From JAJZNI01 sp035624785 (GTDB taxonomy: Bacteria; Chloroflexota; Dormibacteria; Aeolococcales; Aeolococcaceae): 64,000 bases of DNA. Position numbers and translations under genes: made by a program. Positions within the stretch are counted from its first letter, which is position 1, and every line of letters starts with the position of its first letter. The notes below the pieces were generated by a model. The model worked only from the letters and a program-made list of their open reading frames with translations, did no database searches and was not told the origin of the DNA. Below are positions 24,802 through 35,769 of the stretch, piece by piece. The stretch covers positions 124,001 to 188,000 of the forward strand of contig DASPQV010000025.1 of assembly GCA_035624785.1 (NCBI GenBank), in the 5' to 3' direction.

Positions 24802-24849
24802 CGCCGGCACCGCCCCAAGAGCCGTCATCGGCAAGGGAGAAGAGAAGCA

Positions 24850-25722
24850 TTGGCTGAATACGCGCACCCCGAAGTCCTGGTCAGCACCGCGTGGCTGGCC
24901 GATCACCTCGACGACCCCGCGGTTCGCATCCTGGAGGTCGACTGGGACCCCGCCTCCGCCTACCAGCTGGGGCACGTTCCGGGCGCCGCCCTCGTCGACT
25001 GGAAGCGGGACATCAACGACACGCTGCGGCGCGACATCCTCTCCAAGCAGCAGTTCGAGGTGCTGATGGGTCGCCTGGGGGCCACCCAGGAGACCACGCT
25101 TGTCCTCTACGGCGACATGCGCAACTGGTTCGCCGCCTTTGCCCTCTGGACCTTCAAGATCTACGGCCATCGGGACGTGCGGCTGCTGAACGGCGGCCGG
25201 CGCAAGTGGTTAGACGAGGGCCGCCCGGTGACCGAGGAGGCGCCGAGCTTCACCCCCACCAGCTACCGGGCGGCCGAGCCCAACCAGGCGCTCCGGCAGT
25301 TCCTTCCCGGAGTTCGGCAGGTTCTCGGGCGCAGCGACCACGCCCTGGTCGACGTGCGCTCTCCCGCCGAGTTCAGCGGCGAGATCTCGGCCCCGCCCGA
25401 GTACTCGAACGAGGGGGCTCAGCGCAGCGGTCACATCCCGGGCGCCGCCAACATCCCCTGGGCGCAGGCGATCCAGGAGGACGACACCTTCAAGCCCGCG
25501 GACCAGCTCCGGGAGCTATACCAGGCCAAGGGGATCACCCCTGACCGGGCCATCGTCACCTACTGCCGGATCGGGGAGCGCTCCTCCCACACCTGGTTCG
25601 TGCTCACCTACCTGCTGGGCTACCCCCGGGTCGCCAACTACGACGGCTCCTGGAGCGAGTGGGGCAACTCGGTGGGCGTCCCCGTCGAGAAGGCGGAGGT
25701 TCCCCAACCCATCCCCGCTTAG
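24850..25722 (+). CDS. Thiosulfate sulfurtransferase (two-domain rhodanese, CysA2/SseA type)
   Basis: A 290-residue protein with two rhodanese domains. The N-terminal one is inactive (the DMRNWFAAFALWTFK stretch replaces the Cys loop). The C-terminal one carries the active loop CRIGER (in VTYCRIGERSSHTW), which fits thiosulfate rather than mercaptopyruvate as donor. It closely resembles mycobacterial CysA2 (GHIPGA, NYDGSW). It transfers sulfane sulfur to cyanide or thiol acceptors in sulfur and cysteine metabolism. The start is TTG at 24850, supported by a purine-rich AAGGGAGAAG upstream. Expression is probably governed by the leader peptide in its 5' region. Confidence 0.92.
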   Translation: MAEYAHPEVLVSTAWLADHLDDPAVRILEVDWDPASAYQLGHVPGAALVDWKRDINDTLRRDILSKQQFEVLMGRLGATQETTLVLYGDMRNWFAAFALWTFKIYGHRDVRLLNGGRRKWLDEGRPVTEEAPSFTPTSYRAAEPNQALRQFLPGVRQVLGRSDHALVDVRSPAEFSGEISAPPEYSNEGAQRSGHIPGAANIPWAQAIQEDDTFKPADQLRELYQAKGITPDRAIVTYCRIGERSSHTWFVLTYLLGYPRVANYDGSWSEWGNSVGVPVEKAEVPQPIPA

Positions 25723-25845
25723 TCCGCCGGCGTGATCGGCGGCTTCGCGGGGACCCGTTTCATCGCGGGATCGCTCATGATGGCCGCGAGCGGCTCCGTG
25801 CCTCTCTGGGGGGTGCGGAGTCGCCCGGTGGCCTTCGGTGACCAG

Positions 25846-26079
25846 ATGAGAATGGCATGCGCTGAGTGCGGCTGCATCGTCGAGGCGGGCGCCCGGATCG
25901 CTCCCTGCGGCGATCCCCGTTGCTGCTGCCGCGACGTGCCGGTGAGCGGGACGCTCCCGCCCGCGGGAGGCCCCGAGCCGGCCGCCGGCGGGGAGACCTG
26001 GACGAGCCCGCCGGTGCCCCCACCCCGACGCGGCACCACCGGTGTCTCCTCCAAGGAACGGCGCTCGCTGCGACCCTGA
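25846..26079 (+). CDS. Small Cys-rich protein, possible zinc ribbon
   Basis: A 77-codon ORF following the sulfurtransferase. Its N-terminal third has seven Cys in CAECGC and CGDPRCCC, a metal-binding-like arrangement. The rest is Pro/Gly-rich and probably disordered. No family is recognised. The clustering of Cys near a plausible ATG and the gene context favour a real gene, but high-GC DNA also yields chance frames. The frame also extends upstream to 25732. Confidence 0.4.
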   Translation: MRMACAECGCIVEAGARIAPCGDPRCCCRDVPVSGTLPPAGGPEPAAGGETWTSPPVPPPRRGTTGVSSKERRSLRP

Positions 26080-26310
26080 CGCTGGGGAGGGCCGCCCCTT
26101 CTCGGCCACCCCCGGCGGGTGCCCCTCTCCGGTTGCGGACTAAATTGTCAAGAATTCAAATGTGTCACACATCCCAGAGTGCACGGTGAGCGGACCAGAT
26201 CATGGCAAGCTGGGTGCCGCCACCCGGTCGAAGGCGTACCGTTCGCGTCGTGCTGCTCAGCCTCCTCGAGCGATGGCGCTGATCCGCCGGGTCAGGAGCT
26301 CCGGACGCTG

Positions 26311-27534
26311 ATGCGGGGGCTGGTCTTCGACCCGCGCCCTCCGCGACTCCTGGCCGCCGGAGCGCTCAGCCGGGTGAGCCCTGTGGCCGCGCTGACGAGG
26401 GTGGGCCCGCTGGCCCTGCGCGAGCTGCCCGACCCGGTGCCGCCGAGCCCCGACTGGCTCCAGCTGGCACCCCTCTTCACCGGGCTGTGCGGCAGCGACG
26501 TCACCCAGGCGACGCTCCAGGCGGATTGGGACAACCCGCTGTCCGGCCTGGTCTCGTTCCCCCACGTCGTCGGCCACGAGGTGGTGGCCCGGGTTCTGTC
26601 GGCGGCGGACGGCCGGATCGACACCGGTGAGCCGGTGGTGGTCAGCCCCTGGCTGGGGTGTCCCGGTCGCGGCCTGGCACCCTGTCCCAGCTGTGCCGAC
26701 GGCCTCCTCCCCCTCTGCGCCCACGCCGGCGAGGCGATACCCGGTGTGGAGGGATCGGGCATCCACATCGGCAACATCCGTGGCCTCCCCGGCGGGATGG
26801 GCACCAGGATGGTCGCCCACCGCTCCCAGCTCCACCGGCTCCCCGAGGGGCTCGAGGCACGGGCCGGGGTCCTCGCCGACCCCCTGGCGGTGGGCATCCA
26901 CGCGGCCCAGCGTGCCCTGGAGCGGCTCGAGGGCCCGGGGCTCGACCCGGTGCTGGTGCTGGGCGCCGGGACCATCGGGCTGGCCACCGCCGCCGCCCTC
27001 CGCCGCCTCGGCACCGCCCGGGTGATGGTCAGCACCGCCTGGCCGTACCAGCCCGCGCTGGTCGACTGCCTGGGCGGCGAACCCATCTCCAGCCGGCCCG
27101 AGGTGGTCCTCGCCAGGGTGGCGGAGGCGACCTCCGGGCGGTTCTCGAGGCCGTGGCGGGGGCTCCGCTGGCTGATCGCGGGCGGCGCGGTCGCCGTCGT
27201 CGACGCGGTGGGGACCGCCGCCACCGCCGAGCTGGCCCTGGCCGCCGTCCGGCCGGGGGGCACTGTGGTCCGGGTGGGCGTGGGCCGCGCCCGGCGCAGC
27301 CAGGGGACCCTCTGCTACTTCAAGGAGGTGTCGGTGGTCGGCTCCAACGGGTACCGCCCCGGGGACCTGGACACCGCCATCTCCATGCTCGCGGAGCGGG
27401 AGGTTCCCTGGGAGATCTGGCTCACCCACCAGTTCCCCCTGGAGCGCTGGCGGGAAGCCTTCCGGATCGCCGCCCAGCCGCAGCGCCACGCCGCGGTCAA
27501 GGTGTCGCTGACGATCACCGAACCGGGCACCTGA
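26311..27534 (+). CDS. Zinc-dependent alcohol dehydrogenase (MDR superfamily)
   Basis: A 407-residue medium-chain dehydrogenase. The catalytic zinc ligands are Cys60 in GLCGSD and His89-Glu90 in VVGHEV. A structural zinc site is suggested by Cys117, 125, 128 and 136, with wider spacing between the first two than the usual C-x2-C-x2-C-x7-C. The Rossmann motif is VLGAGTIGLA. The ATG at 26311 is chosen because the upstream part of the frame lacks family similarity. It oxidises an alcohol, polyol or amino alcohol with NAD(P); the substrate is unknown. An A/T-rich patch with TAAATT (26141-26146) about 170 bases upstream may be its promoter. Confidence 0.85.
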   Translation: MRGLVFDPRPPRLLAAGALSRVSPVAALTRVGPLALRELPDPVPPSPDWLQLAPLFTGLCGSDVTQATLQADWDNPLSGLVSFPHVVGHEVVARVLSAADGRIDTGEPVVVSPWLGCPGRGLAPCPSCADGLLPLCAHAGEAIPGVEGSGIHIGNIRGLPGGMGTRMVAHRSQLHRLPEGLEARAGVLADPLAVGIHAAQRALERLEGPGLDPVLVLGAGTIGLATAAALRRLGTARVMVSTAWPYQPALVDCLGGEPISSRPEVVLARVAEATSGRFSRPWRGLRWLIAGGAVAVVDAVGTAATAELALAAVRPGGTVVRVGVGRARRSQGTLCYFKEVSVVGSNGYRPGDLDTAISMLAEREVPWEIWLTHQFPLERWREAFRIAAQPQRHAAVKVSLTITEPGT

Positions 27535-27557
27535 TGGCGAGCTGAGTCGATTTCATC

Positions 27558-27571
27558 CAATCAAATGATTG
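27558..27571. promoter_or_regulatory. A/T-rich palindrome upstream of the SDR gene
   Basis: CAATCA-AA-TGATTG is a perfect 14-base inverted repeat in an otherwise GC-rich gap, 73 bases before the SDR start. It has the look of a small-repressor operator, but no regulator gene is adjacent. Confidence 0.3.
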
Positions 27572-27644
27572 AGAAGGGCCCATCGAACCACTGGCATCGC
27601 GGTCGCGATGAACGGCTGCCCATCGAGGGACCCAGGAGGACGTT

Positions 27645-28562
27645 GTGGACCGCCGCGAGAGAGCGCTGACGGAGGTAGGCACCGTGCAGGAATGGACCGG
27701 CGTGGCCGGGAAGCGAGTGGTGATCACCGGGGCGACCGGGGGCATCGGGCTGGCCGCGGCTGTCGAGCTGGGCCGCCGGGGCGCCCGGCTCAGCATCGTC
27801 GCGCGCAGCGCGCAGCGGGCCGACCTCGCTGTCGCCAGGATCCGGTTGGAGGCGGGGCGGGATGCCGAGCCGGAGGTGCTCAGCGCCGACCTGGCATCCC
27901 AAGCCTCGATCCGGCAGCTGGCCGGGGAGATCCTGGCCCGGCATCCGAGGGTGGAGGTGCTGATCAACAACGCCGGAGCGATCAACCGCACCCGCTCGCT
28001 GACGGTGGATGGCATCGAGCTGACCTGGGCGGTCAACCACCTGGCGCCCTTCCTGCTCACCAACCTGCTGCTCGATCGGATCCGCGGCAGCGTTCCGGCC
28101 CGGATCATCACCACCAGCTCGGGCGCTCACCAGGGGGCGCACATCCCCTTCGACGACATCAACCTGAGCCGCGGTTACGGCGGCGCCGGCTTCCGCCGCT
28201 ACGGGCAGAGCAAGCTGGCCAACATCCTCTTCACGCGCGAGCTGGCCCGCCGCCTGGAGGGCACGGGGGTCACCGCCAACTGCTTCCACCCGGGCTTCGT
28301 GGCGACGGGATTCAACCGCAACAACGGGGCCCTCATGAACTTCGGGATGAGCCTCGCCCGTCCCTTTGCCCGGAAGCCCGAGAGGGGAGCCGAGACCCTG
28401 GTGTGGCTCGCCGACTCGCCGGAGGCGTCCGGCCAGAGCGGCGGCTACTTCATGGACCGCAGGCGGGTCCAGCCGAGTGCCTCGGCCCGTGACCCAGACA
28501 CCGCCCGCCGGCTCTGGGAGCTCAGCGAGCAGCAGACGGCAGGCCGACCCGCGGCGGCCTGA
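27645..28562 (+). CDS. SDR-family oxidoreductase (retinol dehydrogenase/WWOX-like)
   Basis: A 305-residue short-chain dehydrogenase with the cofactor motif TGATGGIG, NNAG in VLINNAGA, the active-site Ser in IITTSSG, and YGQSK (Tyr/Lys of the catalytic triad). It continues with CFHPGFVATGF, the form seen in retinol dehydrogenase-like and WW-domain oxidoreductase-like bacterial SDRs, which usually use NADP(H). The GTG start at 27645 is supported by an AGGAGG about 6 bases upstream. Its substrate is unknown. Confidence 0.9.
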   Translation: MDRRERALTEVGTVQEWTGVAGKRVVITGATGGIGLAAAVELGRRGARLSIVARSAQRADLAVARIRLEAGRDAEPEVLSADLASQASIRQLAGEILARHPRVEVLINNAGAINRTRSLTVDGIELTWAVNHLAPFLLTNLLLDRIRGSVPARIITTSSGAHQGAHIPFDDINLSRGYGGAGFRRYGQSKLANILFTRELARRLEGTGVTANCFHPGFVATGFNRNNGALMNFGMSLARPFARKPERGAETLVWLADSPEASGQSGGYFMDRRRVQPSASARDPDTARRLWELSEQQTAGRPAAA

Positions 28563-28649
28563 CTGAGCGTCCCACCCCGGGCCGTGCAGATGGTCGAGAA
28601 CCCCGGGCTCGGGGGCAGCGCCGCGCACCCACCGCGTCGCCGCCCCCCT

Positions 28650-28669
28650 TCAGGTCACGACTGACCTGA
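28650..28669. terminator. Hairpin between convergent genes
   Basis: TCAGGTCA-CGAC-TGACCTGA is a perfect 8-bp stem with a 4-base loop, located between the plus-strand SDR gene and the minus-strand DinB-like gene that converge here. There is no U-run, so it may act as a bidirectional mRNA end structure rather than a classical intrinsic terminator. Confidence 0.35.
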
Positions 28670-28794
28670 GCTCATTCGCTGACCAGCCCCCCGGCATAGT
28701 GGAGCCGGTGGGTTGCCGTCCTGGCCCGGACGATGAACGCAGCCAGTTCCTCCAGCCTCACCTCATGCCTCCCTGGCCGACGCGCGGCACCCGG

Positions 28795-29262
28795 TCAGCC
28801 ATCCGGGCGTCGAGCCGGATCCAGCGCGGCACTGAGCTCGTCCAGGTGGGGGGACCAGTGGAGAGTGCGGTCGAGCATCGCCGGCCGGCCGGTCCGGCGA
28901 GCGTAGTCGACCGCATCGGGGCTCAACGCGGCGATCCGATCCGCGACGGCGGTGGCCGCCTCGATTGCCTGCGAGATGGCGACGCCAGCCTCCAGCGCCA
29001 GCCAGAGCGGCAGGGCAGCGCTGTTGACCAGGTCCAGGTGCCCCTCGGGAAGATCCTCGATGATGCCGCTGCTGTCGTACTGGTCCCAGCGAGCCAGGAC
29101 GAAGCGGTCCCAGAAGGCGAGGTGGGCAAACACCGCCGACGCCGTCCAGCCGTCGCTCATCAGAACCGGACGGCCCGCATCACTCAGACGCCGGGCGAGA
29201 TCAGACAACCGCCGAAGCGCCAAGGCATCGCGCGGGTCGTGATCCGTCTCGGGCGGCGCCAC
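28795..29262 (-). CDS. DinB/mycothiol-dependent isomerase-like protein
   Basis: A protein of about 155 residues if started at the GTG giving VAPPETDHD; the upstream part of the frame is not protein-like. The pattern SDGWTASAVFAHLAFWDRFVL, with a helix-borne His, followed by a later HWSPHLDEL with another His, is characteristic of the four-helix DinB/YfiT/maleylpyruvate isomerase-like metalloproteins. Many of these use low-molecular-weight thiols such as mycothiol or bacillithiol. Substrate is unknown and the start is uncertain. It is divergent from the GH63-like gene. Confidence 0.6.
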   Translation of the reverse strand: MAPPETDHDPRDALALRRLSDLARRLSDAGRPVLMSDGWTASAVFAHLAFWDRFVLARWDQYDSSGIIEDLPEGHLDLVNSAALPLWLALEAGVAISQAIEAATAVADRIAALSPDAVDYARRTGRPAMLDRTLHWSPHLDELSAALDPARRPDG

Positions 29263-29465
29263 CTGTCCATGGTCGCAGGCCGACGGACCAAGCCGCTGGG
29301 CCGCCCGCTGGCAGCCGGCTGGCCAGGTCGGGTGCGGCTCCGGCCGGAGGGCGGCGAACTTCGGTTGCCGGATTCCGCCAGCGGCCGGCGCGCGGCCGCT
29401 GAGACAATCGACGGGCCGATGAGCCCGCACTCTCGCACCGTCCGCGGCGGTCGCGACGACCGCGG

Positions 29466-32138
<2,673 letters not shown>

Positions 32139-32261
32139 CCGGCCGCCGGTGCGGGGAGTGACCGCAGCCCATGGGGGGAGCTCCCGGGAGCGCTCACACC
32201 AGCCGTCAGGCGCCGGGGACAGCCCTCGCGGTCAGGAGCGCCCCCGACCTGGAGTGACGCG

Positions 32262-33179
32262 ATGAACCGGCGGGCATTCGCACTCTTCGCGGCGATGTGC
32301 GCGATCTGGGGCGTGCCCTACCTGCTGATCAAGGTCGCGGTATCGGGGATGAGCCCGGCCAGCCTGGTGCTGATCCGGACCGCCATCGGCGCCGCCATCC
32401 TCCTTCCCCTGGCGATCGCCCGGGGGGAGATCCGGCCGGTGCTGCCCTGCTGGCGTCCCCTGCTCGCCTACACCGCGGTGGAGCTCGGCGTGCCCTGGCT
32501 GCTCCTCTCCGACGCCGAGACCCGGCTGTCCAGCTCGCTGAGCGGCCTCCTGATCGCCGCGGTGCCCCTGGTCGGGGCGCTGCTGGCGTGGATCACCCGC
32601 AGCGAGCACCAGCTCGACGCGCGGAGGACCGCCGGCCTCCTCGTCGGGCTGCTGGGGGTCGCCGTGCTGGTCGGCTTCGACATCAGCGCTCGCGACCTCG
32701 GCGCGGTCGGCCAGGTGGGCCTGGTGACCGTGGGCTACGCCCTCGGGCCGATGATCATCTCGCGCTGGCTCTCCAGGCTGCCGTCCGTCGGCGTGGTCGC
32801 CGCTTCGCTGACCATCAGCGCCATCGCCTACGCGCCCGCCGGCATCGCCGGCCTCGGGCAGGCCCACCTCAGCGGCCGGGTGATCGCCGCCGCGGTCACC
32901 CTCGGGGTGGTGTGCACCGCGCTGGCCTTCGTCCTCTTCTTTGCCCTCATCGCCGAGATCGGGCCGGTGAGGGCCACCCTGATCACCTACTTCAACCCGG
33001 CGGTGGCGCTGCTTCTCGGCGTGGTGGTGCTGGGCGAGCGGTTCACCGCCGGAACGGTGATCGGCTTCGCGCTGATTCTCACCGGCTCCTTCCTGGCCAC
33101 CCGCCGGCGAGTGGCGCAGCCAGTGCCGGACCGGCGCGGCGGCGACGAGCCAGCTCCCGAGGCGGCGCGGATGGGTTGA
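32262..33179 (+). CDS. EamA/DMT-family transporter
   Basis: A 305-residue integral membrane protein with about ten hydrophobic helices and two EamA repeats. The first starts AMCAIWGVPYLLIKVAV, the second GLVTVGYALGPMIISRWLS, and the pair of final helices includes TYFNPAVALLLGVVVLGERFTAGTVIG, a family hallmark. Members export metabolites or amino acids; the substrate is not predictable. The ATG at 32262 is preceded by GGAG. The C-terminus is a charged cytoplasmic tail. Confidence 0.9.
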   Translation: MNRRAFALFAAMCAIWGVPYLLIKVAVSGMSPASLVLIRTAIGAAILLPLAIARGEIRPVLPCWRPLLAYTAVELGVPWLLLSDAETRLSSSLSGLLIAAVPLVGALLAWITRSEHQLDARRTAGLLVGLLGVAVLVGFDISARDLGAVGQVGLVTVGYALGPMIISRWLSRLPSVGVVAASLTISAIAYAPAGIAGLGQAHLSGRVIAAAVTLGVVCTALAFVLFFALIAEIGPVRATLITYFNPAVALLLGVVVLGERFTAGTVIGFALILTGSFLATRRRVAQPVPDRRGGDEPAPEAARMG

Positions 33180-33187
33180 GCCGGTGA

Positions 33188-33922
33188 TCAGGCCAGGATC
33201 ACCTCTTCGAACGGCGCGGTGCAGGGCCGTCCGGCCGCGTGGCGGTAGCGGACGGCTCCGCCGTTGCCGATGACCACGACGGAGGCCGAGACCGTCCCGT
33301 AGACGTCCCCGTGGATGCACACCGCATCGCGAGGGTCGGCCTCCGCGGTGTGATCGCCGAGCAGCGTGGTCATCACCTCCACGCACCCGGCCGCGCTCCG
33401 GCACCCCGCCAGCTCCTCGCTGAGCCGGCGGCCGATCCGCGCCTCCTTGGCATGGATCGGATCATCGACGTCGTGCACGCAGAGCACGTGCGGCCCGGGG
33501 GCCAGCTCGGTGATATCCGGGCTCTCGCCACCGCGGGCGTGGCCAACCAGAGCCCGGGAGCCCTCGACCGCCACGAGGTTGAAGGGGTTGTAGTCGCGGG
33601 CCCTGACGGAGGCGAGCGCGATGGCGAGGTCACGGTCGCGCAGCAGCATGAGGGGAAGCTCACCCCGGGAGCGGAGGGCAGGGTTGCCAGCCGCCTCGTC
33701 GCCACCACCGGAACGCCGGTTGGTCAGGGCGGCGACGCGGCCGCCGGCGTCGACCGCCATCCAGGTGCCGCCCGCGGAGAGGTCCCGGCCCCCGTAGATG
33801 AGTGGCGATGCACTGAGGCGGGCGGGCGCGGCCGAGGGTCGAGCGACCAGTTCGTCCCGGTTGCCGGCGAGGACCAGAAGGGCGTCATCGAGGCTTCGCC
33901 AGGCGATCAGGATCGTGCACAC
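33188..33922 (-). CDS. NRDE/TANGO2-family protein
   Basis: A 244-residue protein with Cys2 right after the start (MCTILIAWR) and the motif GNRDEL near 20, which names the NRDE family. A TWMAVDAGGRVAALTNRR segment follows. The N-terminal Cys suggests an Ntn-hydrolase fold. Eukaryotic TANGO2 homologues have been linked to heme and lipid handling, but the bacterial function is not settled. The start codon is GTG (33920-33922). It is divergent from the thiamine operon, whose riboswitch begins about 40 bases away. Confidence 0.85.
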   Translation of the reverse strand: MCTILIAWRSLDDALLVLAGNRDELVARPSAAPARLSASPLIYGGRDLSAGGTWMAVDAGGRVAALTNRRSGGGDEAAGNPALRSRGELPLMLLRDRDLAIALASVRARDYNPFNLVAVEGSRALVGHARGGESPDITELAPGPHVLCVHDVDDPIHAKEARIGRRLSEELAGCRSAAGCVEVMTTLLGDHTAEADPRDAVCIHGDVYGTVSASVVVIGNGGAVRYRHAAGRPCTAPFEEVILA

Positions 33923-33965
33923 CCACCGCCAGTCTGCACGGTCGGCGGGCCGCCGGTGCTACCCT

Positions 33966-34042
33966 CGCGCTACCCGGGGTGCCCGAGCGGGCTGAGATCA
34001 CACCCGAGAACCTGACCTGGGTAATTCCAGCGTAGGGAGCGC
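33966..34042 (+). promoter_or_regulatory. TPP riboswitch (THI element)
   Basis: The conserved TPP-aptamer core is plainly readable: CGGGGTGCCC, then GGGCTGAGATCACACCCG, GAACCTGACCTGGGTAAT and CCAGCGTAGGGA. P1 closes with CGCTAC at the 5' side against GTAGGGAGCG at the 3' side. The aptamer ends 4-6 bases before the thiD ATG, so ligand binding most likely hides the ribosome binding site (GGGAGCGCAGAG), giving translational control. TACCCT at 33960 may be the -10. Confidence 0.95.
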
Positions 34043-34046
34043 AGAG

Positions 34047-34820
34047 ATGGCAACGGCCCGGTGCCTCACCGTGGCCGGCTCGGATTCCGGCGGCGGCGCC
34101 GGGATCCAGGCCGACCTCAAGGCGTTCGCCGCCGCCGGCTGCCACGGGATGTCGGCGATCGTCGCCCTGACCGCCCAGAACACCGTCGGGGTGCGCGCCG
34201 TCCATGAGCTGCCGGTGGATTTCATCACCGCCCAGCTCGACGCCGTCGCCGAGGACATCGGCATCGACGCCGCCAAGACCGGGATGCTCTTCTCGGCGCC
34301 GATCATCGAGGCGGTCGCCGATTGGATGGCGGGCACCGCGTTCCCGCTGGTCGTGGACCCGGTGATGGTGGCGTCATCGGGGGCCCCGCTGCTTCGCGAC
34401 GACGCCGTCTCGACCCTGGTCCGGCGGCTCTTCCCCAGGGCCACGCTGATCACCCCCAACCTGCCGGAGGCTGAGGCGCTGACCGGCCACCGGGGCAGCC
34501 GGCGCGAGCTGGCCGAGCGCCTCCACCAGATGGGTGCCGCCGCGGTGCTGGTCACCGGCGGGCACGGCGACACCGCCGTCGACCACCTCTTCGACGGCCG
34601 CGAGCACCACGAGATCCCGGTGCAGCGCCACGAGATCCCGGCCACCCACGGGGCGGGCTGCACGCACTCGGCCACCCTCTGCGCCCGGCTCGCGCTGGGC
34701 GACGACCTGCTCACTGCCGCCCGCACCGCCGCCCGGGTGGCCGCCGACGCGGTGGCCCACGGCCTCACCGACATCGGCAGGGGCGAAGGACCGGTGCATG
34801 TCCTGCACCGGGCACCGTGA
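34047..34820 (+). CDS. thiD: Hydroxymethylpyrimidine/phosphomethylpyrimidine kinase
   Basis: A 257-residue ribokinase-like enzyme that phosphorylates HMP twice to HMP-PP for thiamine synthesis. Family marks are the N-terminal VAGSDSGGGAGIQADLK, the AQNTVGV segment, VVDPVMVASSG, LITPNLPEAEALTG and the anion-hole/catalytic HGAGCTHSA near 210. It directly follows the TPP riboswitch. With the thiM and thiE genes downstream and no thiC, thiG or thiF nearby, the operon looks designed for salvage of HMP and thiazole. Confidence 0.95.
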   Translation: MATARCLTVAGSDSGGGAGIQADLKAFAAAGCHGMSAIVALTAQNTVGVRAVHELPVDFITAQLDAVAEDIGIDAAKTGMLFSAPIIEAVADWMAGTAFPLVVDPVMVASSGAPLLRDDAVSTLVRRLFPRATLITPNLPEAEALTGHRGSRRELAERLHQMGAAAVLVTGGHGDTAVDHLFDGREHHEIPVQRHEIPATHGAGCTHSATLCARLALGDDLLTAARTAARVAADAVAHGLTDIGRGEGPVHVLHRAP

Positions 34821-34908
34821 TGCTGACCGATCGGCGGTCGCCGGCCACCGCGCCCCGCGCCTTCGCGCCCTGGCCGCGCCGATCCGCCCGCGCCAAGGAG
34901 TGACCCGC

Positions 34909-35769
34909 ATGGCCAGCACGCCAACGCTTCGCTTCTCCCCGGCCGCTTCGCTGAGCGCCATCCGCGCCGCGCCGCCCCTGATCCACCAGATCACCAACTA
35001 CGTGGTGATGAACGAGACCGCCAACCTCACCCTGGCGATCGGCGCCTCCCCGGTGATGGCGCATGCCCTCGGCGAGGTCGAGGAGATGGCGTCGGTGGCA
35101 TCGGCGCTGGTGCTCAACATCGGCACCCTGTCCCCGGAGTGGGTGGAGGCCATGGTCCTGGCGGGGCGTGCCGCCAACCGCCACGGCGCCCCCGTGGTGC
35201 TCGACCCGGTGGGTGCCGGGGCCACCCGGCTGCGCACCGAGGCGGCGCGGCGGATCCTCGGCGAGGTGTCGATCGCGATCGTCCGAGGCAATGCCGCCGA
35301 GCTGGCCGCCCTGGCCGGCGAGTCGGCTGAGATCCGGGGCGTCGACTCCCTGAGCTCGGCGGAGCCCGGCGAGCTGGCCCGGCGCGCCTCCCGTGCCCTG
35401 GGCTGCACCGTGGCGGTGACCGGGCCCGTGGACCATGTGGCCGGCCCCGGGGGCCGCGTCGCGGTGAGCAACGGGGTACCCATGCTCGGAAGGGTCACCG
35501 GCACCGGCTGCATGGCCTCGGCCATGTGCGGCTGCTTCGCCGCCGTGAACCCCGACGACCCGCTCCGCGCCGCCGCCGAGGCCCTGGCGGCCTTCGGTGT
35601 GGCCGCCGAGCACGCCCTGGCCGGAGCCAGGGGCCCGGGCAGCTTCCACGTCAACCTCTACGACTGCGTGGCCGGCCTCGACCCCGAGACCCTGGACCAG
35701 GAGGCTCATATCGAGTGGAGCGATCGCGGGGGAGCCGCATCCGGCGGCCGCAGCGAGGCCGGGCCGTGA
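34909..35769 (+). CDS. thiM: Hydroxyethylthiazole kinase
   Basis: A 286-residue enzyme phosphorylating the thiazole alcohol. ThiM features are HQITNYVVMNETANLTLAIGASPVMAH near the N-terminus, NIGTLSPEWV, VLDPVGAGATR, IVRGNAAEL, and the catalytic Cys in TGTGCMASA. The ATG at 34909 with AAGGAG 8-10 bases upstream is chosen; the open frame before it only overlaps thiD. The last about 20 residues are a Gly/Ser extension that encroaches on thiE, whose GTG overlaps the stop by 4 bases. Confidence 0.95.
   Translation: MASTPTLRFSPAASLSAIRAAPPLIHQITNYVVMNETANLTLAIGASPVMAHALGEVEEMASVASALVLNIGTLSPEWVEAMVLAGRAANRHGAPVVLDPVGAGATRLRTEAARRILGEVSIAIVRGNAAELAALAGESAEIRGVDSLSSAEPGELARRASRALGCTVAVTGPVDHVAGPGGRVAVSNGVPMLGRVTGTGCMASAMCGCFAAVNPDDPLRAAAEALAAFGVAAEHALAGARGPGSFHVNLYDCVAGLDPETLDQEAHIEWSDRGGAASGGRSEAGP

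Noticed and set aside
23619..24818. A 399-codon minus-strand frame covering the region before the Wsp-like operon and the lipoprotein gene
   Set aside because: Arg/Pro/Ala-rich, with no recognisable domain, and it overlaps a plus-strand lipoprotein with a proper signal and lipobox.
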